Source: Planctomycetota bacterium
GTDB lineage: Bacteria; Planctomycetota; Uabimicrobiia; Uabimicrobiales; Uabimicrobiaceae
Reading direction: 5' to 3'
DNA length: 64,000 nucleotides
Assembly: GCA_029260735.1 (NCBI GenBank)
Contig: JAJDCR010000020.1
Location: forward strand, 1-64,000
Shown one piece after another: positions 18,801 to 27,248 of the stretch. How positions within the stretch are numbered: position 1 is the first letter of the stretch; each line of letters starts with the position of its first letter. The notes below the pieces were generated by a model, which was given only the letters and a program-made list of their open reading frames with translations, made no database searches and had not been told where the DNA came from. Made by a program: the position numbers and the translations under genes.

Positions 18801-19880
18801 TGTCAGAAGTAAATCTGCTAACGAACCACTAAAGTCACCAAAATATTCAAAAGAAAACAAAGGCGACCAAAAAATATCTGCAGCAAAGAGGAAATCAGGA
18901 AAGAATTGCCGAGGGAGTTCGATAAAACCAATCCAGTAACGGAGATTCCAGATTAAAAAGGTTCCCCAAATAATTTTGATGCTACTTCTCATAGGAAGAA
19001 TAGCTAACTTTCGGAGAAAAATTAAAGTAAGGAACAAAAGTAAAATACCGCTAGCGGTTTGGCTAATTGCTTTTGCTTGATCTCGTAGTTGAGTTTTTTT
19101 AGTCTCTATCGGATGAGCAATTACTGTTACCCAACCAAGGAGGTCATTGTTTAGGCTTTTCAAGGGACCTTGTAAACCATTTTTAGGCAGAGGAGGCGGA
19201 TCAACCTCGAAGCTAATGGTAACTTCTTGTATATTCATCCTTTGGCGCATTTCTTCGGCAAAACTTTGTTGCTTTATGTAATGAGAAGAAATGGGATAGT
19301 TGGTATCTAAAGGTGTAAATACAACAACCAGGCCGGGATAGTTCCCTGTTTTGTCATTAAAAACGGGCATAAAGGAGCAAAAAATAGAGTACACTTTTTC
19401 TTCGGTAGAGGTTATCGCGGAAAATTTCTTTCCTTGGAGACACTCGGCGATAAGACGAGGAGAAAGCCAAACAATACGCCCTTGCCAAGAAATACATTCA
19501 CCTTGTTGGTTATAACAAGCAATACCATAAGGTTTTTCAAATTGAGAAAGAGGTAAAGAAAGAAGATGCTCAAAAAGCTCTTTTTGCTGTTCACTGCCCT
19601 CATAGAGCAAGGAAGCAAAACTAGGATGAGAGCTTATCAGGGAATGTGCTGCTGAAAAAGCTGTTTTTTCTAGCTCATGAAAATTATTTTGAATACGCTC
19701 CAAAGCGAAAAGGAGATTTTTTTTCTCGTAAACGGCAGCATCTTCCTCAATTTTTGAGAGATTTATCCATAAATACACTTGGCTCGTTAAGATAATCAAA
19801 ACCCAAAGAAGTATAGATGTAAGCCCAAAACGAGAGGCCAAAGAAAGACTACGATAAGAAGATGCGTTTTTTTCTATCAT
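15861..19880 (-). CDS. Very large NtrY-like sensor histidine kinase
   Basis: About 1340 residues. The C-terminal third is a complete histidine kinase: membrane helix near 1025-1050, HAMP domain near 1050-1095, the phospho-acceptor box MARQIAHEIKNPLTP with His near 1130, then N box NVLTNAVHAIE, G1 DNGMGVP and G2 GSGLGLAICKRS. The H-box wording is the NtrY type. The N-terminal ~900 residues contain a signal-anchor, periplasmic stretches and at least eight hydrophobic helices in the middle, far more than usual NtrY. No response regulator is adjacent. GTG at 19889 and ATG at 19880 are both possible starts; neither has a clear Shine-Dalgarno. Confidence 0.88.
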   Translation of the reverse strand: MIEKNASSYRSLSLASRFGLTSILLWVLIILTSQVYLWINLSKIEEDAAVYEKKNLLFALERIQNNFHELEKTAFSAAHSLISSHPSFASLLYEGSEQQKELFEHLLSLPLSQFEKPYGIACYNQQGECISWQGRIVWLSPRLIAECLQGKKFSAITSTEEKVYSIFCSFMPVFNDKTGNYPGLVVVFTPLDTNYPISSHYIKQQSFAEEMRQRMNIQEVTISFEVDPPPLPKNGLQGPLKSLNNDLLGWVTVIAHPIETKKTQLRDQAKAISQTASGILLLFLTLIFLRKLAILPMRSSIKIIWGTFLIWNLRYWIGFIELPRQFFPDFLFAADIFWSPLFSFEYFGDFSGSLADLLLTALTLLSSVYFWFRFCDFTKFSRLPKFIRGCLAFLVLPLLFVYSLDAILSINHAIVKDASYPLFFATELSPSWQGALIYVAIHIFGLTCICFCALLMRLFLACVPGKFWRYFFVIIIFFAVCFFSRSALGTNVGLFSVSVFSLCVASLSWLLRYPKRDSIRWSVVLFFLSIFLYPGVYQETRSKKRTLVEDQSREYSQDIIPDILEQCFDRFENNEEVHNLIEEEKDNAAFLLWANSPLSDGLDNLEIQVFSLDKTKKKDTSSPSVESQWENYQRLSVFTMNMPSSKKYKDLEKKLQPDERAVLVNELGNSTSGEGEDLFYVSGCPLLGKNEDTIGFLVILSRYQKMTETLPLPEVFSKKSSLLSFPLLQAYFDRKNLVDTNAFHISKTFFPSSEVVGEVYHNQGEIWTTEKIDGETYDCLYFPYSINKWVHRVQEKSKSSMLVTMDRMGLLGYPLHSKQLVLFYFLQFFLTGIFILVIPFFLGKLLFFCLTKPFSFHWYLSFEQKLLLGFSLLSLVPVFLMGVYSKNNAVEQIWENYNSSLREYLINAEKSLQEEKFLQASWGDKQSFCHNWGRRNQRILNIFEKDRLRATSSPELFQTELISRQISGHAYYNLMLLRKEIYIDAEALGDYTFVVGYKALYPKDQEQKIIGAASIPMIYEQTVVQQKIAEMISTIFTIYLLLFLVVLAIAVILAYQITRPLTRLIKGIDKVSQGDLDVEIPEHSQDEIGQLVKSFNRMTKDLKISRDKLVQAEKNAAWREMARQIAHEIKNPLTPMKLFAQHILRAYRDQSPKFPKILEKGIHTIISSIDSLSNTASSFSEFSRFTQPNLEIHQVDQLVREELNLLEQYREQNIQFELSLASSLPPAYIDGSQFKRVLINVLTNAVHAIEQEGKIKVKVYLQEQENFIVIEISDNGMGVPEDIKPRLFEPNFSTKSHGSGLGLAICKRSMDSMKGSIEVESEWSVGTIVTLKVPIYEEN

Positions 19881-19934
19881 AACAACCACAAGTAGGGATG
19901 AAGTAGGGAGTAGTAATGAGCCCGGTGAGAAGCC

Positions 19935-20069
19935 AAAAATTTTTGGACATTTTAGTTTGCTCTTTTAATCTCTGACTTCGTCGCTCCTCAATTACAGAAA
20001 AGGACTATGCGCACTCGTCGCTTCTTGTCAGAAATCAAAATTTCTAAACTAAAATGTCTAAAAATTTTT
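19935..20069. repeat. Long imperfect inverted repeat upstream of the kinase gene
   Basis: The 24-base arm at 19935-19958 pairs with 20046-20069 with one mismatch (AAAAATTTTTGGACATTTT against its complement). After a 4-5 base bulge the pairing continues (TTTTAATCTCTGAC at about 19962-19975 with GTCAGAAATCAAAA at 20027-20040). A stem of about 40 pairs with a ~50-base loop is possible. It sits in the divergent gap between the histidine kinase and the esterase. Confidence 0.8.
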
Positions 20070-20200
20070 AACTCCCCACTTATAATAATTATAGCATCTA
20101 CAAAGAAAAATAAGAGATTTTTTCTCTTATTTCAGGTAAAATTTGCTGAGAACCAATAAACCATTTTAAATAAAAAGTGCAACTCCTAAGGAGAGACCTG

Positions 20201-21241
20201 ATGAGCTTGCGAAAATTACGCGACTTTTTAGCCTTAAATTTTTTGAATTTACCTGGCCCTATTATTTCTTTGTTAGCGGGAAAACCTATTCAACTTGATA
20301 ATCAAGTTCTGGATCGTCAAACCCAACTTCTTCTTCGTCTAGTTGCACTAGTAGGAGAAAAGAAGAGTTCTTTAACTTTAGAGCAATGCCGAGAAGAGAT
20401 GGATCACGATACCAATGTCCTATCCATTGCTTATGAAGAGTTACCTAAAGTAGAAAATAGAAAAATTTCTAACGAGGAAAGAGATATTCCCATACGCCTG
20501 TATTATCCCCAAGAAGAGGTCGATTCCTTGCCTCTCATCGTTTTCTACCATGGGGGAGGTTGGACCGTGGGGAGCCTGGATTCTCACGATTATCCATGCC
20601 GAGCTTTAGCTAAAAAAGCAAACGCTATTGTTGTTTCGGTCGATTATCGCCTGGCTCCTGAGAATAAGTTTCCCGCTGGTTTTAACGATGCCACTAAGGC
20701 TTATCGTTGGGTCGTTGAAAATGCTTCCCATTTGGGAGGAGATCCTCAAAGAATAGCTGTAGCAGGTGATAGTGCCGGAGGTAACTTGGCCGCAGCAGTC
20801 AGCCAGGAGATGACAAAAGCAAAAGAGGAGTTTTCTCCGATTTATCAACTTTTAATTTATCCTGCCACAAATCTCTACGAAGAAGAGGTTTCCATGGAGA
20901 CTTTTTCTGAGGGTTTCTATCTGACAAGAGAAGATGTACGGTGGTATAAGGAACAATATATACATAGTAAAGAAGAAGCTAAAAATCCGCAAGTATCCCC
21001 TCTTTTAGCTTTGAAATTTGAGAATCTTCCCCCTGCTTTTGTTGTTACAGCAGGTTTTGATCCTTTACGAGATGAAGGAAAATTCTATGCAGAAGCTATG
21101 CGTAACGCTGGGGTGAAAGTTCGCTACAAGTGCTACCCTGGCCTGATTCATGGTTTTTTCTCCACCGCCGGAGGCATTCGCCAAGCTAAGCTAGCTTTTG
21201 ACGAAATTGCCCAAGATCTTCACACAGCCCTCCATTCATAA
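20201..21241 (+). CDS. Alpha/beta-hydrolase, HSL/esterase family
   Basis: 346-residue esterase or lipase of the hormone-sensitive-lipase group. The oxyanion motif HGGGW lies near 117, the nucleophile elbow GDSAGG near 191, the acid in DPLRDEG near 287, and the catalytic histidine in LIHGFF near 317. An N-terminal ~85-residue cap is present. No signal peptide. The frame reaches back to a GTG at 20177, but AAGGAG is placed 8 bases before the ATG at 20201, which I take as the start. Likely substrates are short-chain or aromatic esters; the sequence does not narrow this further. Confidence 0.9.
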   Translation: MSLRKLRDFLALNFLNLPGPIISLLAGKPIQLDNQVLDRQTQLLLRLVALVGEKKSSLTLEQCREEMDHDTNVLSIAYEELPKVENRKISNEERDIPIRLYYPQEEVDSLPLIVFYHGGGWTVGSLDSHDYPCRALAKKANAIVVSVDYRLAPENKFPAGFNDATKAYRWVVENASHLGGDPQRIAVAGDSAGGNLAAAVSQEMTKAKEEFSPIYQLLIYPATNLYEEEVSMETFSEGFYLTREDVRWYKEQYIHSKEEAKNPQVSPLLALKFENLPPAFVVTAGFDPLRDEGKFYAEAMRNAGVKVRYKCYPGLIHGFFSTAGGIRQAKLAFDEIAQDLHTALHS

Positions 21242-21351
21242 TAATAGGGCGTGTTTTCATTCAACCCATTTCGCTATGCACGATACCTAGGGTTAATGGT
21301 TATATTTCTAATTTTCCAAAACCTTGTAAAAAAGCTGAATGAAGGCACTCC

Positions 21352-22602
21352 CTATTTCTCGGTTTTTTTCTCTAAAATATCTTCTAGCCGAAGAACAAAG
21401 CAACGATAGACATTATCATCAGATAAATAGCGAAGGAAAAGACTTTTTCGAGTACCTAAAATAATGAGCTGAGGTGTCGGGTGGCGCAAAAAAAGAATAG
21501 ATTGGATTTCGGACAAGGGAAGGAAATCTTGCTTACTGGAACCATACCAAAAAGAGAGTCTGCTTTTATCTAGGACAATTCGTTTTTGGCTCAAAAGCAT
21601 CCAGGTGCTATACCCTATTAACACAAAGGCCAAGACTAGTTCAATTCCATCAAGGATGTCCAGTTTTGGTAAGGTTATCATGCGAGTAAAAAAAGAAAAA
21701 TCGATGTGGGGTTTGGGTCCTCCAAAAATGGGAGCGGTAATTTTCTCGACAAAGAGCCCATAACCTACCATAAACTTGGTTGCCACTAACAAAAAAAGAA
21801 GAAAGCCTGATTTTTGGAAAACTTCTAGAAGAAGTAGTCCCATTTGCTTTGCCGTTAACCGAGTGCAAATTTCGTCATTTTCTCCCGCTTGTTTAACCAG
21901 AACTTCACTCATAGATCTTAAGGCTTTGTAGTTCCATGATCGTGCCCGAGAAAAGGTGTAGTCATCAAAGCCTTCTCCTTGAGGGAAATCTATAGGGATA
22001 TCCCAGGTTTTTGCTAAACGCTTCGCTTCTCGAAAAGCTTGGGCAAGATCATTTTTTTGGCAGATGACCAAAGAACAGTCTTTTAGAACTAAGGATACTT
22101 CCCAAAACTCTCCGACTACTTCCTCAAAAGCGCCTCCAGGAAACTTTTCATAGCAAATGTCTATTTTAACAACTTCGTTGCTCTCAAAAGAAACTCGGTG
22201 GGTTTTACCATCTACTTCGGTTCTTCGCCAAGTGAACTTGCCTGGTTCTGTACTTTCTACTACAATGATTTCATACTCATCGGAAGAATCAAATTGGGCT
22301 TTGGCTAAATGCCGATCGAAAAGCCAAAGCAAAAATAAACCTGCAAAAATCCAGCCATCATAATCTCGGAAACGATACATCAAAAAAGATAAGAAGGAAA
22401 AAATAAAGAAAGCGATAAACTGAACAAAAGGGTCAGGCTCACCTCCCTTTCCCATTAACTCATTCCAAAACATACGAAGAACATAGTGATAAACTCGTTC
22501 AATAGTTTTCTTTACTTGAACCAGAGGCCAAAGTACTCGCTCCCATATATTAGGAGGTTGCCAAGGTTGGGTACGATAACGGCAAATCTCCGTTTTCTTC
22601 AT
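21352..22602 (-). CDS. Membrane protein with PH-like tail, function unknown
   Basis: 416 residues. Hydrophobic pairs lie near 62-98, 255-280 and 315-335. Between them is a soluble region of about 130 residues, and the C-terminal ~80 residues (RIVLDKSRLSFWYG to the end) have the alternating strand pattern of bacterial PH-like domains. Convergent with the esterase, divergent from the DUF695 gene. I do not recognise a family. Confidence 0.65.
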   Translation of the reverse strand: MKKTEICRYRTQPWQPPNIWERVLWPLVQVKKTIERVYHYVLRMFWNELMGKGGEPDPFVQFIAFFIFSFLSFLMYRFRDYDGWIFAGLFLLWLFDRHLAKAQFDSSDEYEIIVVESTEPGKFTWRRTEVDGKTHRVSFESNEVVKIDICYEKFPGGAFEEVVGEFWEVSLVLKDCSLVICQKNDLAQAFREAKRLAKTWDIPIDFPQGEGFDDYTFSRARSWNYKALRSMSEVLVKQAGENDEICTRLTAKQMGLLLLEVFQKSGFLLFLLVATKFMVGYGLFVEKITAPIFGGPKPHIDFSFFTRMITLPKLDILDGIELVLAFVLIGYSTWMLLSQKRIVLDKSRLSFWYGSSKQDFLPLSEIQSILFLRHPTPQLIILGTRKSLFLRYLSDDNVYRCFVLRLEDILEKKTEK

Positions 22603-22750
22603 GAAATTATTCCTCTAAACTTTGATTTGATGTTTTTGTGAAAAGAGATTATTATAGAGTTTCTTTCTGAATGACCAAAGAATTTTTTTAAGAGAAATAA
22701 GTGGGTTATCAAAAAATTCTGGTAGCTCACTATAAGCAAGGAACCGAACT

Positions 22751-23497
22751 ATGAGTTTGTCTACTTATCCCATTGTTCCTCAAGAGAACTGGGAAACCTA
22801 CTTCTATAATGCCCCCAAAGGCCCTGTTTTTGTTACGTTTTGGCAAGATGCTAAAAAAATTGGCGAAGAGTATATTTTTTGTGCCCGAGTTGTGATTACG
22901 ATTAAAAAACCGAATGAAAATGGGGGGCCAAACCAATCAGAGGCAGATAAATTATACAAGATAGAGGATGAGTTAACTCATTTTTTTAAAGAACACAAAA
23001 CAAACTGCATTCTTCTCGCTCGCCTAACTCACGATGGCAACCGAGAGTTGGTTTTCCAATTGCAACAATGGGATACCTTTCGTCCTCCTGTTGGACTTTG
23101 GATGCTAAAAAATAAAGATTGGGAGATTGATGTTTTTGAGCACCAAGGCTGGGATTTTTTTAATGATAGTATTTGGCCGAGCGAAATCGACTGGAAATTT
23201 ATCCATGACCGGAGAGTCATTGACAGTCTTGTAGAGCACGGGAGCGATCCGCAAAAAGAGCACTCTCTTGAATATCTATTTGAAGGAAAAGAAGAAAAAC
23301 TTCAGCAACTAAAAGGGCATTTAAATGAACGAGACTACCAAGATGGCCCCAAAGAAGAAGATCCCCAGCGTTTACTCATGATTAAGAAATTACCCTTAGA
23401 TATCAACTTGGTCTTTGCCGAGACTATGCAAAACGAGAAAATTTGCCAAGAGTGGGATATTGCTTTTAACGGATGGGGAGCTTCAATTCAAAAATAA
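22751..23497 (+). CDS. DUF695 and RraB-domain protein
   Basis: 248 residues in two halves. Residues ~10-135 resemble DUF695 (ENWETYFYNAPKGPVFVTF and the WDTFRPPVGLW region). Residues ~140-245 resemble RraB, the protein that binds RNase E and modulates its activity (WPSEIDWKFIHDRRVIDSL, then HSLEYLFEG). The pairing of these domains is known in bacteria. The window also encodes an RNase E/G enzyme, a natural partner, though it is 14 kb away. Cytosolic; no signal peptide. The domain calls come from remembered patterns, not a search. Confidence 0.7.
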   Translation: MSLSTYPIVPQENWETYFYNAPKGPVFVTFWQDAKKIGEEYIFCARVVITIKKPNENGGPNQSEADKLYKIEDELTHFFKEHKTNCILLARLTHDGNRELVFQLQQWDTFRPPVGLWMLKNKDWEIDVFEHQGWDFFNDSIWPSEIDWKFIHDRRVIDSLVEHGSDPQKEHSLEYLFEGKEEKLQQLKGHLNERDYQDGPKEEDPQRLLMIKKLPLDINLVFAETMQNEKICQEWDIAFNGWGASIQK

Positions 23498-23501
23498 AAT
23501 C

Positions 23502-23530
23502 TTGAAAATAGCTCAAGTCTTTGTTATATT
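23502..23530 (+). promoter_or_regulatory. Promoter for the PEP-CTERM gene at 23582
   Basis: TTGAAA (23502-23507) and TATATT (23525-23530) with a 17-base spacer; both match the sigma70 consensus at five of six positions. It starts immediately after the stop of the DUF695 gene. Confidence 0.65.
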
Positions 23531-23581
23531 GAAACTTCTATCTATGTATTTCTTGCAGTGTGATTTTAAGAGAGATTTTCT

Positions 23582-24430
23582 ATGAAAAAATTTAGCTTAT
23601 TTACCTTATTGATATTAATGCTTTTTCTATTCTCTATGAGCGCTCAGGCCTCTTTATTGCTCTATGGGGTTAGAGGCAATGAGTTAGTTATCATTGACCA
23701 TAATAATCCTGCCAACGTAAACGTTGTGGGCTCTTTAGGACTGGCACCCGGAAACAGTAGCTTTAGTCTAGCTTATGACCCCAACAATGATGTATTGGCG
23801 GTTTTAGCGAGAAACACAAGCAGCAATGTATTTACTCTTCACACAGTAAACCAAGTTACTGCCCAGGCAACTCAAGTGGCAAACTTGGGCGATGGTGATG
23901 TGGTTGGTTTTTATGAAGCTTTTGACTTCAATGATGCAACTGGAAAATTTATTGTTAGTCGTGGAGTTTCCTCTAACGTCTTTCTTAGCAGTGATCACTT
24001 TAGCTTAGACTTAGCTGGTAACTTGACACTTCTTTCCACTTCGACGGGAACTGATAATGACAACGGGGCCTATGATCCTGTTTTGGATCGATTTCTAACA
24101 TCGGACTCCAATAGTCATGCTGGATTACTAAGCATTAACTTAAGTACGGGAGCAGCCACCCAGCTAGGAGCAGGAGTTTTAGGAAGCGGAGCGAGAGATT
24201 TAGCGTTTAATAAAGACGATGGAAAACTCTACGCTGTCAACTCAGGAGCTTTGAGAACGATTGATACCAATAATGGAAATGGTCCTCTTACTCTAAACAA
24301 CCTGGGCACTATTACAGGCGGAATTTCAGCGATTGCTTTTGCTCAATCACCAGTTCCAGAGCCTAGTGCGCTCGTTTTATCGATGATATCATTATTAGCA
24401 TTCGTAACATTCAGAAAGCGTCTTTCCTAG
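23582..24430 (+). CDS. PEP-CTERM exported protein with propeller-like body
   Basis: 282 residues. A signal peptide (1-24, ending SAQA) leads into a beta-rich body with repeated 'YDPNNDVLAVLARN' and 'FNKDDGKLYAVNSG'-type segments typical of a six-bladed propeller. It ends in a PEP-CTERM sorting tail: VPEPSALVL, a hydrophobic stretch, and RKRLS. Such tails are cleaved and linked by an exosortase, which is not in this window. The last 20 bases overlap the convergent gene at 24411. Confidence 0.88.
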   Translation: MKKFSLFTLLILMLFLFSMSAQASLLLYGVRGNELVIIDHNNPANVNVVGSLGLAPGNSSFSLAYDPNNDVLAVLARNTSSNVFTLHTVNQVTAQATQVANLGDGDVVGFYEAFDFNDATGKFIVSRGVSSNVFLSSDHFSLDLAGNLTLLSTSTGTDNDNGAYDPVLDRFLTSDSNSHAGLLSINLSTGAATQLGAGVLGSGARDLAFNKDDGKLYAVNSGALRTIDTNNGNGPLTLNNLGTITGGISAIAFAQSPVPEPSALVLSMISLLAFVTFRKRLS

Positions 24431-25901
24431 TCGCAAAACAAATGTCTAAGATTTTCTCAGAAAAACTAAGCTCTCTTGGTTTTTCTGAGAGATCTTGCCA
24501 AAGATAGACCTTATGTTGGCAAGGAGAAATTCCGGCAAATATTTCACCTTCTCCCAGACAAATTCCTCGTACCGACTCAGATAACTCTAGTTTTTCGAAC
24601 TTACCTTCTTTATAGACAAAAGTATCCTTACTATCCGATCCCCATAAAATTCCAGAAGATAGCTTCAGGCTATAAATCGGCTTTTCCCCACTCCATATGA
24701 GCTTTTGAGATCCCGGACTTTTTTTTGCCCGTTGCCAAACCTCTCCTTGGCTATTTCCTGCCCAAACCCAATGCGTAGAGACAGCAACACTTGTGATTTC
24801 ACAGGGACTTTCCAGAGAACAAAAAAGTTCGCTTTTTCCCGGAAAGAAAGAGTAGACATTGCGACCTGAGGCAAAGTAAAGTTCCCCTTGGCTTTCTTGG
24901 ATTGCTCGGATAGTTTTCTCGGAACCATTAAAATTTGGGTATAAGTAATGGCAATAGGGGGTAGGAGTGTCTATTTCCCAAGCAACTACTCCTTGTTGAG
25001 AGTGGGAGGCATAGAGATAGTTTCCCCATAAAACGCAAGAGTTGACCCCGCCGGAGTTTTTTAGAGGAAAAGAAAAAGGATAGGCTTCGGTTTCCTTCTC
25101 CTTCTCAGAGGAGAGAAGGTAAACTCCTTTCTCAGCCCCCAAACACAAATATTGTGAAGACTTATTTGAAACAAAAGAAAGAGAACGAAGAGATCCTAGA
25201 GGACGATTAGCCCAATGAGTTTTTTGGAGAAGAGATAGGTCTTCTAGGGAAAAAAAAGAAAGAGTATTTTTACTTAAAACAAGCAGAGATTTTGCATTTT
25301 GGGGGAGTTTTTCTCCTGCAAGTGATTTTCTAGACACTCTTTGGAGTTGAGGAGAAGAAACAGCGATATCTTCTACCGAAATCATTTTAAGCCCATAAAG
25401 CTCAAAAGAGGGGTTGAGTTTCTCTCGGAAGGTCTGGCTTTGTTGCGATTGTAGAAAAGGAAAAAGCAAGTCGGATAGATAATGCTTTTTTACATACTCT
25501 TGGATAAACTTTTCCACAGGAACTTGGAGTCGAGAGGTCACTTCGGTCAGAGAAAAGACCGACGAATTTTCCTTAAAAGAAGAGTAAAGAATGCAAAGAG
25601 AATCAAAATCCTCGGGAACGTAAAATAAAACAGTTAACTCCACTGTAGCAGATAGCCCATCTTTACTCACCAATTGAGAAACGGAAAAGGTCAGAGAAAA
25701 GTTTTCTTGCTTCGACAAATAGCACTCTTTTTTTAAAGGCATATCTCGTCCTGATAAAAAGAGATACTCTGGCTTATCTAAGGAAAACCCTATACAGCCT
25801 GAAGGAACGACAATGCTATCCCATAATCGCGATAAGTAGGATGGATTTAATTTTAAGGCGAAAGAATTTTTATCTTGGCACCAAGATTCGATTTTCTTCA
25901 A
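24411..25901 (-). CDS. SPFH-like / beta-propeller protein
   Basis: 496 residues without signal peptide. The first ~190 residues read like a divergent SPFH/band-7 (stomatin-flotillin) domain: VPSGCIGFSLD near 33, a strand run ATVELTVLFYV, two helices, then ELYGLKMISVEDIAV. The remainder shows repeated hydrophobic-W blade segments (SLRSLSFVSNKSSQYLCLG, NSCVLWGNYLYASHSQQG, SVAVSTHWVWAGNSQGEV) consistent with a seven-bladed WD40-type propeller. It overlaps the AAA ATPase stop by 4 bases (ATGA), so the two are translationally coupled. The SPFH call is an inference from pattern and needs a structure prediction. Confidence 0.55.
   Translation of the reverse strand: MKKIESWCQDKNSFALKLNPSYLSRLWDSIVVPSGCIGFSLDKPEYLFLSGRDMPLKKECYLSKQENFSLTFSVSQLVSKDGLSATVELTVLFYVPEDFDSLCILYSSFKENSSVFSLTEVTSRLQVPVEKFIQEYVKKHYLSDLLFPFLQSQQSQTFREKLNPSFELYGLKMISVEDIAVSSPQLQRVSRKSLAGEKLPQNAKSLLVLSKNTLSFFSLEDLSLLQKTHWANRPLGSLRSLSFVSNKSSQYLCLGAEKGVYLLSSEKEKETEAYPFSFPLKNSGGVNSCVLWGNYLYASHSQQGVVAWEIDTPTPYCHYLYPNFNGSEKTIRAIQESQGELYFASGRNVYSFFPGKSELFCSLESPCEITSVAVSTHWVWAGNSQGEVWQRAKKSPGSQKLIWSGEKPIYSLKLSSGILWGSDSKDTFVYKEGKFEKLELSESVRGICLGEGEIFAGISPCQHKVYLWQDLSEKPRELSFSEKILDICFATRKDAF
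24455..24490. terminator. Hairpin between convergent genes
   Basis: Twelve-base arms 24455-24466 (TCTCAGAAAAAC) and 24479-24490 form a perfect stem with a 12-base loop. It lies just after the PEP-CTERM stop but inside the 3' coding end of the convergent gene. It has no T run, so its termination role is uncertain. Confidence 0.45.
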
Positions 25902-27004
25902 GATTTTTTTCCCAAATGGAAGTTCTTATAAGATTCTAAGTACTTTGGGGAAACCGAAGGAGGAGTTTCTTTAATGGCAATCTCAATATCTTCTTGGGCA
26001 ATAGCAGAGGTTTTTTGAAGACGAATGGCTTCCCGAAAAAACTGCCCGGCCACTTGCTGACAAACCCCTACAATATCCGCTCCTGAGTATCCTTCGCTTA
26101 CTAGAGCTAACTGATCATAGTTAATTCCCTCAGCTAAAGGACGATGACTAAGTTGCCTCCGAAAGAGTTCCTCACGAGCTTCTTGGTCGGGAAGGGGAAT
26201 ATAGAAAATCTGGTCAAAGCGGCCTGGCCGTAAAAAAGCAGCATCGATAAGCCAAGGCTCATTTGTCGCTCCCAAAAACAGAAGATTACTCTCTGGATAT
26301 TGGGTAACTCCTTCTAATTCTTGCAATATCTGAGGGACAATTCTTTGCATAATGGGAGAGTTGTCTTCGCGGCGGCTGGGGGCTAACGCCTCTAGCTCAT
26401 CAATAAAAATAACTGCCTTTTCTTGCGACCGAGCTTCCGCAAAAATATGGGCAATATTTTTTTCGCTCTCTCCGACAAGCTTATCCATTATCTGAGAGGG
26501 AACTATGGGAAAAAAAGAAGCGTCTAGTTCTTGGGCAATAGCCCGAGCAATCATAGTTTTACCCGTTCCCGGAGGGCCAAATAAAAGAATCCCTCCCCCT
26601 TTTTTTACCCCATACTTCTCTGCTAGTTCCGGGTAGTGAAAAGGATAAACCATTTTTGTAAAGATCTCTTCTTTTACCGCACTCAGGCCGACGATATCCT
26701 CAAAGCTAGTGCTGGAACTTTCTTCTTTAGAATTTTTTTTTACTAGAGGCTTAGTCTTCAGCTTAGTTTCAGAGCTCCCCTCCTCATTGATCTCGACAAC
26801 GGGAATTTTTTTGACCATTTCTCGGAGTTTTTGGGCTTCTTGAAAATAACCTTCTTTCACCTTGTCTGGAGACTTGAGAGCCAAATGACAAAGATTTTCA
26901 GCCGCCTTGAGAAGATTATGTTTAGCCACCGACCAGTTTTCTTCTCGATAAGCTGCTAAGCCCAAATCCTTATATCGAACAAATTCACTTTTAAAATTTT
27001 CCAA
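25898..27004 (-). CDS. Vps4/katanin-like AAA ATPase with MIT-like N-terminus
   Basis: One AAA domain: Walker A FGPPGTGKT, pore-loop region, GESEKNIAHIFAEAR, Walker B AVIFIDELEALAPSRR, sensor-1 LFLGATNEP, arginine finger region LRPGRFD, and sensor-2 GYSGAD. The C-terminal PPSVSPKYLESYKNF resembles the terminal helix of the meiotic clade (Vps4, katanin, spastin). Upstream, about 60 residues (YKDLGLAAYREENWSVAKHNLLKAAENL) resemble an MIT three-helix bundle. The open frame extends to an ATG at 27076, but those first 24 codons are read out of frame from a duplicated piece of another gene. TTG at 27004 follows AGGGAG by about 9 bases and gives 369 residues. Confidence 0.82.
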   Translation of the reverse strand: MENFKSEFVRYKDLGLAAYREENWSVAKHNLLKAAENLCHLALKSPDKVKEGYFQEAQKLREMVKKIPVVEINEEGSSETKLKTKPLVKKNSKEESSSTSFEDIVGLSAVKEEIFTKMVYPFHYPELAEKYGVKKGGGILLFGPPGTGKTMIARAIAQELDASFFPIVPSQIMDKLVGESEKNIAHIFAEARSQEKAVIFIDELEALAPSRREDNSPIMQRIVPQILQELEGVTQYPESNLLFLGATNEPWLIDAAFLRPGRFDQIFYIPLPDQEAREELFRRQLSHRPLAEGINYDQLALVSEGYSGADIVGVCQQVAGQFFREAIRLQKTSAIAQEDIEIAIKETPPSVSPKYLESYKNFHLGKKS

Positions 27005-27248
27005 TGGGAATGTCTCCCTCACTTTTGTCGATATGGATGGAATAAGAAGAAGGAGGATATTGGGGAGCAGGAGCATGGACGATAATTAAAAGCCAAGCGA
27101 CTCCCGTGGTAGCTAAAAAAATATGCCTGTCCGATGATTTTTTTCATACTACTTTCTTCTCGAAATAGTGGGAACGTAACCCAAGTACCTTGATTTTCTT
27201 CATCTTACGAACTAGATCCTGCTTAGGCAAAAGAAAAAAGCAAATTTT
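27002..27248 (-). repeat. Duplicated leader and 5' end of the 157-aa gene (copy 1)
   Basis: This segment is a degenerate direct copy of 30707-30949. It carries the upstream region, ATG and about 50 codons of the small membrane protein gene at 30378-30851, with a single-base frameshift near codon 9, and then breaks off into the AAA gene. Confidence 0.88.
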
